Assembly (NCBI RefSeq): GCF_900218015.1 | Contig: NZ_UFQQ01000004.1 | Location: 124,001 to 188,000, forward strand | DNA from: Rhodopseudomonas pentothenatexigens | GTDB lineage: Bacteria > Pseudomonadota > Alphaproteobacteria > Rhizobiales > Xanthobacteraceae | Reading direction: 5' to 3' | Length of the DNA stretch: 64,000 nucleotides | In this document: positions 51,427 to 60,309 of the stretch, one piece after another | Position numbering within the stretch: the stretch's first letter is position 1 | Layout: every line of letters begins with the position of its first letter | Position numbers and translations under genes: made by a program | Notes under the pieces: generated by a model | Seen by the model: the letters and a program-made list of their open reading frames with translations, nothing else | Databases searched by the model: none | What the model was told of the DNA's origin: nothing

Positions 51427-52256
51427 TGACGCGCTCCACCGTTCACACCGGCAAGACCAAGGTCTGGCGTCACGGCCGGATGCAGCCTGGCACGCGCGCG
51501 ATCCCCGAAGAGACGCCGATCGCGCTCAGCTACAACGGATCGACCCAGGCGGTGATGATGGCGACGCCGGCCGATCTGGAAGACTTCGCGGTCGGCTTCA
51601 GCCTGAGCGAAGGCGTGATCGAACGGCCTGCGCAGATCGAGAGCTTCGAGATCGTGCCGCACGACGACGGCGTCGAGCTGCGGATGTGGATCGGCGGCGA
51701 CGTCGCCGAGCGGCTGGCGCAGCGTCGCCGCGCCATCGCCGGCCCGACCGGCTGCGGGCTGTGCGGCGTCGATTCGATCGCCGAGGCGGTGCGCCCGGTC
51801 GCGACCGTCGGCACGGGGCGCAGCTTCTCGCCGCAGCAGATCATCGCCGCGATCGAGGCGATGCCGCCGCTGCAGACCCTGAATGTCGAGACCCGCGCGG
51901 TGCACGCTGCGGCTTTCTTCACGCCGGAGAGCGGCATCGTGGATTTGCGCGAGGACGTCGGCCGCCACAATGCGCTCGACAAGCTTGCCGGCGCGCTGGC
52001 GAGGGGCGGCATCGATGCCACGGATGGCATCGTGCTGCTGACCAGCCGGGTGTCGGTGGAAATGGTGCAGAAGACCGCGGCGATCGGCGCACCCGTGCTG
52101 GTCGCCGTCTCGGTGCCAACCGCCCTGGCGGTGCGGATGGCGGAAGCCGCCGGCATCACCCTGGCGGCGATCGCCCGCTCGGACGGCTTCGAACTGTTCA
52201 GCCATCCGCAGCGCATCGTCGAGATCGATCACAAGGGAGCTGCCGATGTCGCCTGA
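51426..52256 (+). CDS. fdhD: Formate dehydrogenase sulfurtransferase FdhD
   Basis: A 276-residue accessory protein that moves sulfur from a cysteine desulfurase to the molybdenum cofactor of formate dehydrogenase. The functional CxxC is C110-G-L-C113 in GPTGCGLCGVDSI; other conserved parts are EETPIALSYNG, DLEDFAVGFSLSEG, TRAVHAAAFF and EDVGRHNALDKL. ATG 51426 overlaps the fdsA stop (TGATG); GTG 51423 is just upstream. It is in the fds operon, as is usual. Confidence 0.95.
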   Translation: MTRSTVHTGKTKVWRHGRMQPGTRAIPEETPIALSYNGSTQAVMMATPADLEDFAVGFSLSEGVIERPAQIESFEIVPHDDGVELRMWIGGDVAERLAQRRRAIAGPTGCGLCGVDSIAEAVRPVATVGTGRSFSPQQIIAAIEAMPPLQTLNVETRAVHAAAFFTPESGIVDLREDVGRHNALDKLAGALARGGIDATDGIVLLTSRVSVEMVQKTAAIGAPVLVAVSVPTALAVRMAEAAGITLAAIARSDGFELFSHPQRIVEIDHKGAADVA

Positions 52257-52461
52257 CCGGCTGGTGTACATGGCCAATCAGATCGGTGCGTTCTTCCGCA
52301 GTCAGGGGCCGGACAAGGCGGTGCCGGGGATTGCCGAGCACCTGAAGAAATTCTGGGAGCCGCGGATGCGACGGGCGATCATCGCGCATCTCGATGCGGG
52401 CGGCGACGGGCTCGCGCCCGAAGTGCGGGCGGCGGTGGAGGCTTTGAAAGCGGCGACGTAG
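52246..52461 (+). CDS. fdsD: Formate dehydrogenase delta subunit FdsD
   Basis: A 71-residue protein with the FdsD pattern RLVYMANQIGAFFRSQ and HLKKFWEPRMRRAIIAHLDAGGDGLAPEVRAAVEAL. It is a small subunit that helps stabilise or mature the FdsABG complex. It overlaps the fdhD end by 11 bases and closes the operon. Confidence 0.92.
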   Translation: MSPDRLVYMANQIGAFFRSQGPDKAVPGIAEHLKKFWEPRMRRAIIAHLDAGGDGLAPEVRAAVEALKAAT

Positions 52462-52524
52462 CAAGGCGCAGGTGACGACGGCCAGTCCGAAAACGGACGG
52501 TCGCAAACTGGGGAAGGAAACCAC

Positions 52525-54174
52525 ATGACCACATTGGAAGGGGCCGGACGGCTGTCCGGCGCACGGCCGGGTATTTTCGATCGCGAACGGATCGTCGCCA
52601 AAGCCGGCTTCAATCGCTGGCTGGTGCCGCCGGCCGCACTGTGCATCCACCTCTGCATCGGCATGGCTTACGGCTTCAGCGTATTCTGGCTGCCGCTGTC
52701 GCGCGCGGTCGGACTGTCGACACCGAAGGTCTGCGCCGACATGACCATCGTGCAGGAGCTGTTCACCACCACCTGCGACTGGCGCGTCGCCTCGATGGGG
52801 TGGATGTACACGCTGTTCTTCGTGCTGCTCGGCGCTTCGGCCGCAGTGTGGGGCGGCTGGCTGGAGCGGGTCGGTCCGCGCAAGGCCGGCTTCGTCGCCG
52901 CGCTGTGCTGGGCCGGCGGCCTCGTGCTCGGTGCGCTCGGCATTTATCTACACCAGCTCTGGCTGCTGTGGCTCGGCTCCGGCGTGATCGGCGGCATCGG
53001 TCTCGGCCTCGGCTACATCTCGCCGGTGTCGACGCTGGTGAAGTGGTTCCCGGATCGCCGCGGCATGGCGACCGGCATGGCGATCATGGGCTTCGGCGGC
53101 GGCGCGATGATCGGCGCCCCGCTCGCCAACATGCTGATGAACTACTTCCGTACCCCGACCGACGTCGGCGTTTGGCAGACCTTCCTGGCGATGGGGCTGA
53201 TCTACTTCGTGTTCATGACGATCGGCGCGTTCTCCTATCGGCTGGCGCCGCCGAACTGGCGGCCGGACGGCTGGACTCCGCCGGAAAAGAACAACGCCTA
53301 CATCACCGCGCATCAGGTGCATCTGAAGGACGCGCACAAGACCAGGCAATTCTGGCTGATCTGGGCGGTGCTGTGCCTCAACGTCTCGGCCGGCATCGGC
53401 GTGATCGGAATGGCGTCGCCGATGTTGCAGGAGATTTTCGGCGGCAAGCTGATCGGTCTTCCCGAACTCAGCTTCAATCAGCTATCCGGCGAGCAGAAGA
53501 CCGTGATCGCTGGCATCGCTGCCGGCTTCGCCGGGCTGCTGTCGCTGTTCAACATCGCCGGGCGGTTCTTCTGGGCGTCGCTGTCGGATCACATCGGCAG
53601 GAAGAACACCTACTACGTGTTCTTCCTGCTCGGCATCGTGCTGTATGCGCTGGTGCCGACGCTGGCGGCGATGGGCAGCAAGGCGCTGTTCGTGCTCGCC
53701 TTCGGCATCATCCTGTCGATGTACGGCGGCGGCTTCGCCACGGTGCCGGCGTATCTGGCCGACATCTTCGGCACCCAGTTCGTCGGCGCGATCCACGGCC
53801 GGCTGCTGACCGCCTGGGCGACCGCCGGCATCATCGGCCCGGTGGTGGTCAACTACATCCGCGAGGCGCAGATCGCGGCCGGCGTCGAGCGGGCGCAGGT
53901 CTACGACTTCACCATGTACATCCTCGCCGGGATGCTGGTGATCGGCCTGGTCTGCAACGCGCTGGTGAAGCCGCTCGCCGACAAATGGTTCATGAAGCCG
54001 GAGGAGGTCGCGGCGCTGCAGGCCAAGGGCGCCGCCGCCAATGCCGGCGGTGGCTCCTATGGCATCGGCAAGGGCGGCCTCGACGCCCGCGCCGCGGCGT
54101 TCTGGCTGTTCGTCGGCATTCCGCTGGCCTGGGGCGTGTGGATCACGCTGCAGAACGCCGTGAAGATCTTCTGA
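52525..54174 (+). CDS. OFA family MFS transporter, oxalate/formate antiporter-type
   Basis: A 549-residue membrane protein with about 12 segments, starting after a ~30-residue cytoplasmic extension (FNRWLVPPAALCIHLCIGMAYGFSVFWLPLSRAVG). OFA-type parts are SPVSTLVKWFPDRRGMATGMAIMGFGGGAMIG and LSDHIGRKNTYYVFF, plus a long central loop (~220-270) and a late Ala/Gly-rich loop. GGAAGGA precedes the ATG. It lies 63 bases after fdsD and is probably in the same transcript. A role in oxalate/formate or related monocarboxylate exchange is inferred from context; OFA members have varied substrates. Confidence 0.85.
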   Translation: MTTLEGAGRLSGARPGIFDRERIVAKAGFNRWLVPPAALCIHLCIGMAYGFSVFWLPLSRAVGLSTPKVCADMTIVQELFTTTCDWRVASMGWMYTLFFVLLGASAAVWGGWLERVGPRKAGFVAALCWAGGLVLGALGIYLHQLWLLWLGSGVIGGIGLGLGYISPVSTLVKWFPDRRGMATGMAIMGFGGGAMIGAPLANMLMNYFRTPTDVGVWQTFLAMGLIYFVFMTIGAFSYRLAPPNWRPDGWTPPEKNNAYITAHQVHLKDAHKTRQFWLIWAVLCLNVSAGIGVIGMASPMLQEIFGGKLIGLPELSFNQLSGEQKTVIAGIAAGFAGLLSLFNIAGRFFWASLSDHIGRKNTYYVFFLLGIVLYALVPTLAAMGSKALFVLAFGIILSMYGGGFATVPAYLADIFGTQFVGAIHGRLLTAWATAGIIGPVVVNYIREAQIAAGVERAQVYDFTMYILAGMLVIGLVCNALVKPLADKWFMKPEEVAALQAKGAAANAGGGSYGIGKGGLDARAAAFWLFVGIPLAWGVWITLQNAVKIF

Positions 54175-54228
54175 GCTTCGCGGAGTTGGCGGGGCGCTGT
54201 CGATCGACAGGAAACACAGGTCGCTCCA

Positions 54229-54314
54229 CGTCATGCCCGGGCTTGTCCGGGCATCCACGTCCTCTGACTCACCACGAGTAAGGCGCTGATGGCCGGGACA
54301 AGCCCGGCCATCAC
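54229..54314. repeat. Intergenic palindromic repeat, family D
   Basis: Inverted halves CGTCATGCCCGGGCTTGTCC...GGATG-like and GATGGCCGGGACAAGCCCGGCCATC surround a loop. The related element at 56662-56753 has the same GGGCTTGTCC/GGACAAGCCC core. It occupies part of the 354-base gap after the MFS gene. The rest of that gap shows no gene or clear site. Confidence 0.75.
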
Positions 54315-54528
54315 AGAAGTACATGGCTTGACTGCATTGCGCCGCATCGATTGCAGCGCAGCGAACTGATCGCTTCGCCTCTGTTGCGATTCATCATCAA
54401 TCATCTTCTCTCCTGCCGCGATTGTGTTAGCCTTCGGCTGCTGGCGCACGAACGCCGCTGACGACGCATCAGACGTCGCATAACAAAATAGCGGCTGCGT
54501 TGACGGCCGTGGCGAGGGAGTGGACGCG

Positions 54529-55782
54529 ATGAAGTCGGTCTTCACACGAGCCGTTGTTGCGTGCGCGGCCGTCCTGGCGATCGGGACGTTGCCACCTGCC
54601 GGTGCGCAGGGGCTGAAGAAATACGAATCCGGCACCAAGGAATTCTGGACCAACCCGCCGCCCGACTGGTTCCTCGGCGACGAGACCGAGGCGCAGAAAG
54701 GACTGGCGCCGCCGGCGGGTCCGCCGACCGGCTCCTCGGACGCCGAGCTGGCCGCGACGATCAAGAAGATCAAGCTGCCGCCGGGCTTCAAGATCGAGGT
54801 CTATGCCTCGGGCGTGCTGTCCGCGCGGCAGATGGCCTGGGGCGACAACGGCACGCTGTTCGTCGGCTCGTTTGGGGTCGGCAGCGTCTACGCGATCACC
54901 GAGAAGGACGGCAAGAAGCAGGTCAAGACCATCCTGAAGGGCCTGAAGATGCCGACCGGGGTCGCGTTCCGCGATGGCGCGCTGTATGTGATCGATATCG
55001 ACAAGCTGATCCGCTACGACAATGCCGAGGCCAATCTCGACAATCTCGGCTCGGGCAAGGTCGTGTACGACGACATGCCGCCCTACGTGGCGCACGGCTG
55101 GAAGTATCTCGCCGCCGACAAGGACGGCTGGTTCTACGTGCCGTTCGGCCCGCCCTTCAATATCGGCATTCCGCCGACCTCGCTGTCGCAGATCCGCCGC
55201 GTCGATCCCAAGACCGGCAATGCCGAGCTGGTCGCGCTGGGCGTCCGCAACTCGGTCGGCGGCGACGTCGATCCGCGTACCGGCAAATACTGGTTCACCG
55301 AGAACGCCCGCGACTGGGTCAGCGACGACTTGCCGAGCGACAAGCTCAACATGATCTCGAGGCTCGGCGAGCATTTCGGCTATCCGTATTGCCATCAGGG
55401 CGACATGCCGGATCCGAAATTCGCGATGGGCCACAAGTGCTCGGAGTTCACGCCGCCGGTGCTGAATCTCGGCGCCCACGTCGCGCCGCTCGGCATGAAG
55501 TTCTACACCGGCGACCAGTTTCCGGCCGAATACAAGAACAATATCTTTATTGCCGAACACGGCTCGTGGAACCGGCACAAATATCAGGGCGGACTGATCA
55601 AGCGGGTGATCGCTGATCCGGACGGCAAGAACGCCAAGCAGGAGGATTTCGCCACCGGCTGGATCGAAGGCGACCAGGGCTATCTCGGCCGTCCGGCCGA
55701 CATCGTCCTCGCCAAGGATGGTTCGATGCTGGTGGCCGACGATTGGGCCGGCGCGATCTATCGCATCAGCTACAGCAAGTGA
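54529..55782 (+). CDS. Periplasmic PQQ-dependent sorbosone dehydrogenase family protein
   Basis: A 417-residue exported beta-propeller of the L-sorbosone/soluble glucose dehydrogenase (GSDH) type. ATG 54529 has GAGGGAG 8 bases upstream and yields a signal peptide (VFTRAVVACAAVLAIGTLPPAGAQG). Propeller motifs include GFKIEVYASGVLSARQMAWGDNGTLFVGSF, MPTGVAFRDGALYVID and NNIFIAEHGSWNRHKYQGG, the last typical of PQQ-site blades. The sugar or aldehyde substrate is unknown. The next gene encodes a periplasmic dihaem cytochrome c that could accept its electrons. Confidence 0.85.
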   Translation: MKSVFTRAVVACAAVLAIGTLPPAGAQGLKKYESGTKEFWTNPPPDWFLGDETEAQKGLAPPAGPPTGSSDAELAATIKKIKLPPGFKIEVYASGVLSARQMAWGDNGTLFVGSFGVGSVYAITEKDGKKQVKTILKGLKMPTGVAFRDGALYVIDIDKLIRYDNAEANLDNLGSGKVVYDDMPPYVAHGWKYLAADKDGWFYVPFGPPFNIGIPPTSLSQIRRVDPKTGNAELVALGVRNSVGGDVDPRTGKYWFTENARDWVSDDLPSDKLNMISRLGEHFGYPYCHQGDMPDPKFAMGHKCSEFTPPVLNLGAHVAPLGMKFYTGDQFPAEYKNNIFIAEHGSWNRHKYQGGLIKRVIADPDGKNAKQEDFATGWIEGDQGYLGRPADIVLAKDGSMLVADDWAGAIYRISYSK

Positions 55783-55812
55783 GCCTGTGCTGAGCTCACA
55801 CACTCCACGTTC

Positions 55813-55976
55813 GTCATTCCGGGGCGCCGCGCAGCGGCGAGCCCGGAATCCATACTCCCGGGGCCCGTTGTCAGGCACGACCACCGTCTTGGCGATTCAC
55901 CGCGAGCACAGTGGTGATGGATTTCGGGCCTTCGTCGCGGCCGGCTGCGCCGACCGCGACGAATCCAGGAATGACG
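55813..55976. repeat. Intergenic palindromic repeat, family C (expanded or degenerate copy)
   Basis: The left arm GTCATTCCGGGGCGCCGCGC...GAGCCCGGAATCC matches the 35001 copy, but the right arm is interrupted. A second hairpin (TTCGTCGCGGC...GCCGACCGCGACGAA) and a closing CAGGAATGACG follow. It lies between the dehydrogenase and cytochrome genes and may separate their transcripts. Confidence 0.6.
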
Positions 55977-56015
55977 AACTCCAACTATAACTCTGAGCCA
56001 ACAGAGGCCCCTTGC

Positions 56016-56600
56016 ATGACTCGCCTGCTTGCTGCGCTGTCGTTCTGTTTCAGTCTGTTTGCGTCTCCACTTGTCGCCGGCGACATTCAGGCCGGCAAGG
56101 CCAGGGCCGGCGTCTGCTCGTTCTGCCACGGCGCCGACGGCGTCTCGAAAATGGAGTACACGCCGTCGCTCGCCGGCCAGCCCGACCTCTACATCCAATG
56201 GCAGCTGGTGTTCTTCCGTGCCGGAACCCGGGAGAACGCCAATATGAAAACCATCGTCGAAGAACTGACCAACGAGGACATCCGCAACCTCGGCGCCTAC
56301 TACGCCTCGCTGCCGCCGATGAAAAATCCGAAGCCGGACGAAAAGCCGGAGCTGTCGCGCAAGGGCGCCGAGGCCGCCGTGGGGCGGCGCTGCGCTTCGT
56401 GCCACACCGACAATTTCGCCGGCACCAAGGCCACCGCTCGCCTCGCCGGTCAGCGCGAGGAATACCTGATCAAGGCGCTCAACGAATACAAATCCGGCCA
56501 ACGCTCCGGCGGCGCGATGGCGGCGATGACCGACGTCGCCTATCAGCTCAGCGAAGAGGAAATCTATGCACTGGCGCACTATCTTGCGCATTTGAATTAG
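56016..56600 (+). CDS. Dihaem cytochrome c (c4-type), periplasmic
   Basis: A 194-residue exported protein: signal peptide ([22 protein letters not shown]), then two class I haem domains. Haem motifs are C34-SF-C37-H38 and C126-AS-C129-H130. The duplicated layout and length are like cytochrome c4 and c-553 family proteins, with axial methionines probably in the NMKTI and AMAAMTD regions. AGAGG lies 9 bases before ATG 56016. As a neighbour of the PQQ-type dehydrogenase, it may pass electrons to a terminal oxidase; that pairing is inference. Confidence 0.9.
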   Translation: MTRLLAALSFCFSLFASPLVAGDIQAGKARAGVCSFCHGADGVSKMEYTPSLAGQPDLYIQWQLVFFRAGTRENANMKTIVEELTNEDIRNLGAYYASLPPMKNPKPDEKPELSRKGAEAAVGRRCASCHTDNFAGTKATARLAGQREEYLIKALNEYKSGQRSGGAMAAMTDVAYQLSEEEIYALAHYLAHLN

Positions 56601-56661
56601 CAGCGCTGCGCCATTGCCGAGCAGACACCATCGCTTCGTTAGTCGGCAAGCGCCCCACATC

Positions 56662-56753
56662 CGTCATGGCCGGGCTTGTCCCGGCCATCCACGCCTTTTG
56701 TTTCCACGAACGCCTCAAGGCGTGGATGCCCGGGACGAGCCCGGGCACGACGG
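56662..56753. repeat. Intergenic palindromic repeat, family D
   Basis: CGTCATGGCCGGGCTTGTCC at the left and GGACGAGCCCGGGCACGACG at the right, with inner CCACGCC.../GGCGTGG pairing, form a long imperfect hairpin in the 338-base gap before katE. No gene is seen in the gap. Confidence 0.75.
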
Positions 56754-56938
56754 GGAGAGACGGATATTGGATCGACCTGACCGATCTTCGGCCAGGTCCA
56801 GGAACCAAACCGCATCCTCGCCGTAGACACGCCGGCGGACGGCTCTCTCGCATCAGTTGGAACGACACGGCAGCGATGGCTTCGATCGCCGCGAGAGCCG
56901 CGCCGCTCGTCACTCTGTCCTACTGCGCGCGAGGTTCC

Positions 56939-59035
56939 ATGGCCGACAAGCATCCCGAACTGAAATCCGCCGAGCTGGCCGACGCATCGATCCATCGCGG
57001 GCCTGGCGGCGAGACCCATCAGGTTGCCAGCGACGATATGCCGGCGCTCACCAGCCGGCAGGGCATCCCGATCAGCGACAACCAGAACAGCCTGAAGACC
57101 GGCCGGCGCGGTCCGACGCTGATGGAAGATTTTCTGTTCCGCGAGAAGATCTTCCACTTCGACCACGAACGTATTCCGGAGCGGGTCGTTCATGCGCGCG
57201 GCTTCGGCGCGCACGGCTTCTTCGAAACCTACGAGTCGCTCGCCGACATCACAGCCGCCGACGTCTTCCAGCGCGCCGGCGAACGCACGCCGGCCTTCGT
57301 GCGGTTCTCCACGGTCGCGGGCAACAAGGGCTCGTCGGATCTGGCGCGAGACGTCCGCGGCTTCGCCGTCAAGCTCTATACCAAGGAGGGCAACTGGGAC
57401 ATCGTCGGCAACAACATTCCGGTGTTCTTCATCCAGGACGCGATCAAGTTTCCAGACCTGATCCACGCCGCCAAGCAGGAGCCGGATCGCGGCTTCCCGC
57501 AGGCCCAGACCGCGCACGACAATTTCTGGGACTTCATCTCGCTGATGCCGGAATCGATCAACATGGCGCTGTGGATCATGTCCGATCGCACCATCCCGCG
57601 CTCGTTCCGGTTCATGGAAGGCTTCGGCGTGCACACCTTCCGGCTGATCAATGCCGACGGCAAATCGACCTACGTCAAGTTTCACTGGAAGCCGAAGCTC
57701 GGCATGCAATCGGTGGTGTGGAACGAAGCGGTCAAGCTCAACGGTGCCGATCCTGATTTCCACCGCCGCGACCTGTGGGATGCGATCCAGGCCGGCGACT
57801 ATCCGGAATGGGAGCTCGGCCTGCAACTGTTCGACGATGCGTTCGCGGACGAATTCGAATTCGACATTCTCGACGCCACCAAAATTATCCCGGAAGAGCG
57901 CGTGCCGATCCGCCGCGTCGGCCGGCTGGTGCTCGATCGCACCGTCGATAATTTCTTTGCCGAGACCGAGCAGGTGGCGTTCCATACCGCCAACATCGTG
58001 CCTGGCGTCGATTTCACCAACGACCCGCTGCTGCAGGGGCGCAACTTCTCGTATCTCGACACCCAGTTGAAGCGCCTCGGCACCACCAACTTCACCGACC
58101 TGCCGATCAACGCGCCGAAATGTCCGTTCCACAGCTTCACGCAGGATGGCCACATGGCGTTCAACAATCCGCGCGGCCGCGTCAACTACGAGCCGAACAG
58201 TTGGGGCACCGGACCGCGCGAGACGCCGAAAGGCTTCCGCAGCTTCGCGGCTGAAGATGCCGGCGAGAAGCGCCGCGCCCGCGGCGAACTGTTCGCCGAT
58301 CACTACAGCCAGGCGCGGCAATTCTACGTCAGCCAGAGCGAGATCGAACAGACCCACATCAAGGACGCATTCGTGTTCGAACTCAGCAAGGTGGAGACGC
58401 CGGCGATCCGCGCTCGTGTAGTGTCGCATCTGGTCAATGTCGACAAGACGCTGGCCCAGATGGTCGCTGACGGCCTCGGCATCAAGCTGCCGGCGGCCGC
58501 CGAGCCGGCCCGCGAGGTGATCACCGATCTGCCGCCGTCGCCGGCGCTCAGCATCGTCAACAATGCGCCGGGCAGCTTTAAGGGCCGCAAGCTCGGCATT
58601 CTGGTCAGCGACGGCGCCGACGCCAAGCTGCTGGCGGCTCTGGAGGCCGCTGCCGCACAGCAGGGCGCGATGGTCGAACTGATCGCCCCGAAGGTCGGCG
58701 GCTTCACCGCGTCCGACGGCAAGCAGCGGCCGGCCAAGCAGAAGGTCAATGGTGGTCCGTCGGTCCTGTATGATGCCGTCGCGGTGCTGCTCTCGCAGGA
58801 GGGGACACTTCAACTGCAGCAGGAGGCGACCGCGCGTGACTTCGTCGCCGACGCCTTCGCGCACGCCAAGTTCATCGCCACCACCAAGGAAGCCGCGCCG
58901 CTGCTGGAGAAGGCTGGCGTCGAACCCGACGGCGGTGTGATGAGTCTCGGCGGACCGAAGGATGCCGAGCGCTTTCTGGAGCTTTGCGCGCAATTACGAT
59001 TCTGGGAGCGCGAGCCGAAGGTCCACGCGGTTTAA
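56939..59035 (+). CDS. katE: Large-subunit catalase HPII (KatE)
   Basis: A 698-residue clade 2 catalase. The core holds catalytic His85 in [12 protein letters not shown], the distal asparagine in VGNNIPVFF and the haem-ligand tyrosine in [14 protein letters not shown]. Behind the core, residues ~560-698 form the C-terminal flavodoxin/DJ-1-like domain ([17 protein letters not shown]) typical of HPII. ATG 56939 is preceded by GAGG; upstream in-frame sequence is not conserved-looking. It protects against hydrogen peroxide, usually in stationary phase. A GC hairpin follows the gene. Confidence 0.95.
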   Translation: MADKHPELKSAELADASIHRGPGGETHQVASDDMPALTSRQGIPISDNQNSLKTGRRGPTLMEDFLFREKIFHFDHERIPERVVHARGFGAHGFFETYESLADITAADVFQRAGERTPAFVRFSTVAGNKGSSDLARDVRGFAVKLYTKEGNWDIVGNNIPVFFIQDAIKFPDLIHAAKQEPDRGFPQAQTAHDNFWDFISLMPESINMALWIMSDRTIPRSFRFMEGFGVHTFRLINADGKSTYVKFHWKPKLGMQSVVWNEAVKLNGADPDFHRRDLWDAIQAGDYPEWELGLQLFDDAFADEFEFDILDATKIIPEERVPIRRVGRLVLDRTVDNFFAETEQVAFHTANIVPGVDFTNDPLLQGRNFSYLDTQLKRLGTTNFTDLPINAPKCPFHSFTQDGHMAFNNPRGRVNYEPNSWGTGPRETPKGFRSFAAEDAGEKRRARGELFADHYSQARQFYVSQSEIEQTHIKDAFVFELSKVETPAIRARVVSHLVNVDKTLAQMVADGLGIKLPAAAEPAREVITDLPPSPALSIVNNAPGSFKGRKLGILVSDGADAKLLAALEAAAAQQGAMVELIAPKVGGFTASDGKQRPAKQKVNGGPSVLYDAVAVLLSQEGTLQLQQEATARDFVADAFAHAKFIATTKEAAPLLEKAGVEPDGGVMSLGGPKDAERFLELCAQLRFWEREPKVHAV

Positions 59036-59089
59036 CTACGCGGGATAGGGCGATCGGCCTTCAGTGCGGGTCTGGTCTCGATGATAGGT

Positions 59090-59121
59090 GGCGCGCGGCG
59101 AGGTTGGCTTCGCCGCGCGCC
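59090..59121 (+). terminator. GC-rich hairpin after katE, candidate terminator
   Basis: GGCGCGCGGCGA-N8-TCGCCGCGCGCC is a perfect 12-bp stem 54 bases after the katE stop. The following CGCATTCCATTT is only partly T-rich, so intrinsic termination may be weak. Confidence 0.5.
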
Positions 59122-59187
59122 GCATTCCATTTGCCGGAATACAACAAACACTCGCCGCCGCCGCGGGCTTGTTCTACACACGGAGCC

Positions 59188-60309
59188 ATGAGTGAGCTTC
59201 GAACACCGGGCGCGTCGGGCGCGACCCAGGGGAAGACAGAGGCGGCAGCGGCGGCGGTCGCCGAACGCATCGCGCGCTGGCGGGCGCTGGCCGCTGATCA
59301 ATCCGGCGGCGATCCGTTCGCGCCGATGGCCGAGGCCGGCCTGTTCGAGATCGGGCTTCCCGGCGGCGACGCGGCGCTCGACAGCTATGGGGCAATCGCG
59401 CAGGCCGAGCAGGCGATTGCGGCGGCGACCGGCGAGCTCGGCCTCGCCACCGCGTTCGCCGGGCGGCAACTGATCGCGCGGTTCTTCATCGCCGGCTTCG
59501 CCGATGCCGCGCAGCGCGGCGAACTGGTGCCGCGGATCGCCGCGGGACGGGGCTGGGCCGCGGTGGCGATCTCCGAGCCCGGTGCCGGTGCACACCCGAA
59601 ACATCTCCAGACAACCGCCGAACAGGGGGCCGACGGCTACGTCATCAACGGCCGCAAGGCGTGGATCACCAACGGTCCGGTCGCCGATCTATTTCTGGTG
59701 CTGGCGATCACCGGCGTCGAGCAGGGGCGCAAGCGCTACGGTCTGTTCCTGCTGCCGCGCGACACCGAAGGATTGACGCTGACCCCGATGCCGTCGCTCG
59801 ACGTGCTGAAGCCGGCGTCGCATTGCGAACTGAGCTTTGTGAACTGCATCGTGCCGGCCTCGGCGCGGATCGGCACGCTGCCCGACGCTTATCCGGCGAT
59901 GGCGCTGCCGTTCCGCGATCTCGAGGACACGGTCGCGACCGCAAACACTGTCGGATTTCTCGACTGGCTGCTGCACACCGTCGCGGCGCGGGTCGAACGC
60001 AGCGAGGATCACGCGCTCACGCTCGGCCGCCTCGCCGGCCTGCTGTCGCTGGCCCAGGCGGCAAGCGCCGCCGCGGTGCAGGCGCTGGACAGCGGTGCGC
60101 CGCCGAATGGCGCGCGCGTGATCGGCGTCCGCAGCTTGGCGCGCGTCCTCGTCGACGAACTGCGCGCGCTGCTGCCGCCGGATCACCTAGACGACCAACT
60201 CACCCGATCGCTGGCGGCGTTCGACGTGCTGGCCAATGTGGCGCGCGAGCCGCGCAAGCAGCGGCAGATCGCCCTCGGCCAATCTCTCTGGAGCAATCAA
60301 CAGCAATGA
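59188..60309 (+). CDS. Acyl-CoA dehydrogenase family protein
   Basis: A 373-residue FAD-dependent acyl-CoA dehydrogenase-like protein. The flavin-binding middle domain is seen in WAAVAISEPGAGAHPKHLQTTAEQGADGYVINGRKAWITNGPVADLFLV. The sequence HPKHLQTTAE follows the usual SEPG signature. The C-terminal helical domain is shorter and Ala-rich, and the catalytic glutamate cannot be placed with confidence. CGGAG lies just before ATG 59188. Its stop overlaps the MoxR gene (ATGA), so it is translationally coupled to the AAA ATPase, an unusual partner for a dehydrogenase. Substrate unknown. Confidence 0.85.
   Translation: MSELRTPGASGATQGKTEAAAAAVAERIARWRALAADQSGGDPFAPMAEAGLFEIGLPGGDAALDSYGAIAQAEQAIAAATGELGLATAFAGRQLIARFFIAGFADAAQRGELVPRIAAGRGWAAVAISEPGAGAHPKHLQTTAEQGADGYVINGRKAWITNGPVADLFLVLAITGVEQGRKRYGLFLLPRDTEGLTLTPMPSLDVLKPASHCELSFVNCIVPASARIGTLPDAYPAMALPFRDLEDTVATANTVGFLDWLLHTVAARVERSEDHALTLGRLAGLLSLAQAASAAAVQALDSGAPPNGARVIGVRSLARVLVDELRALLPPDHLDDQLTRSLAAFDVLANVAREPRKQRQIALGQSLWSNQQQ

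Noticed and set aside
54175-54528. Hidden gene or RNA in the 354-base gap after the MFS gene
   Set aside because: Apart from the palindromic repeat at 54229-54314 I see no start with a ribosome site, no tRNA-like pattern and no riboswitch motif.
7557-56753. Repeats as a CRISPR array
   Set aside because: The repeats are scattered single palindromes between genes, not regularly spaced direct repeats with spacers, and no cas gene is present.
56639-58993. 784-codon minus-strand frame opposite katE
   Set aside because: Antisense to an intact catalase with all catalytic residues; composition is that of a shadow frame.
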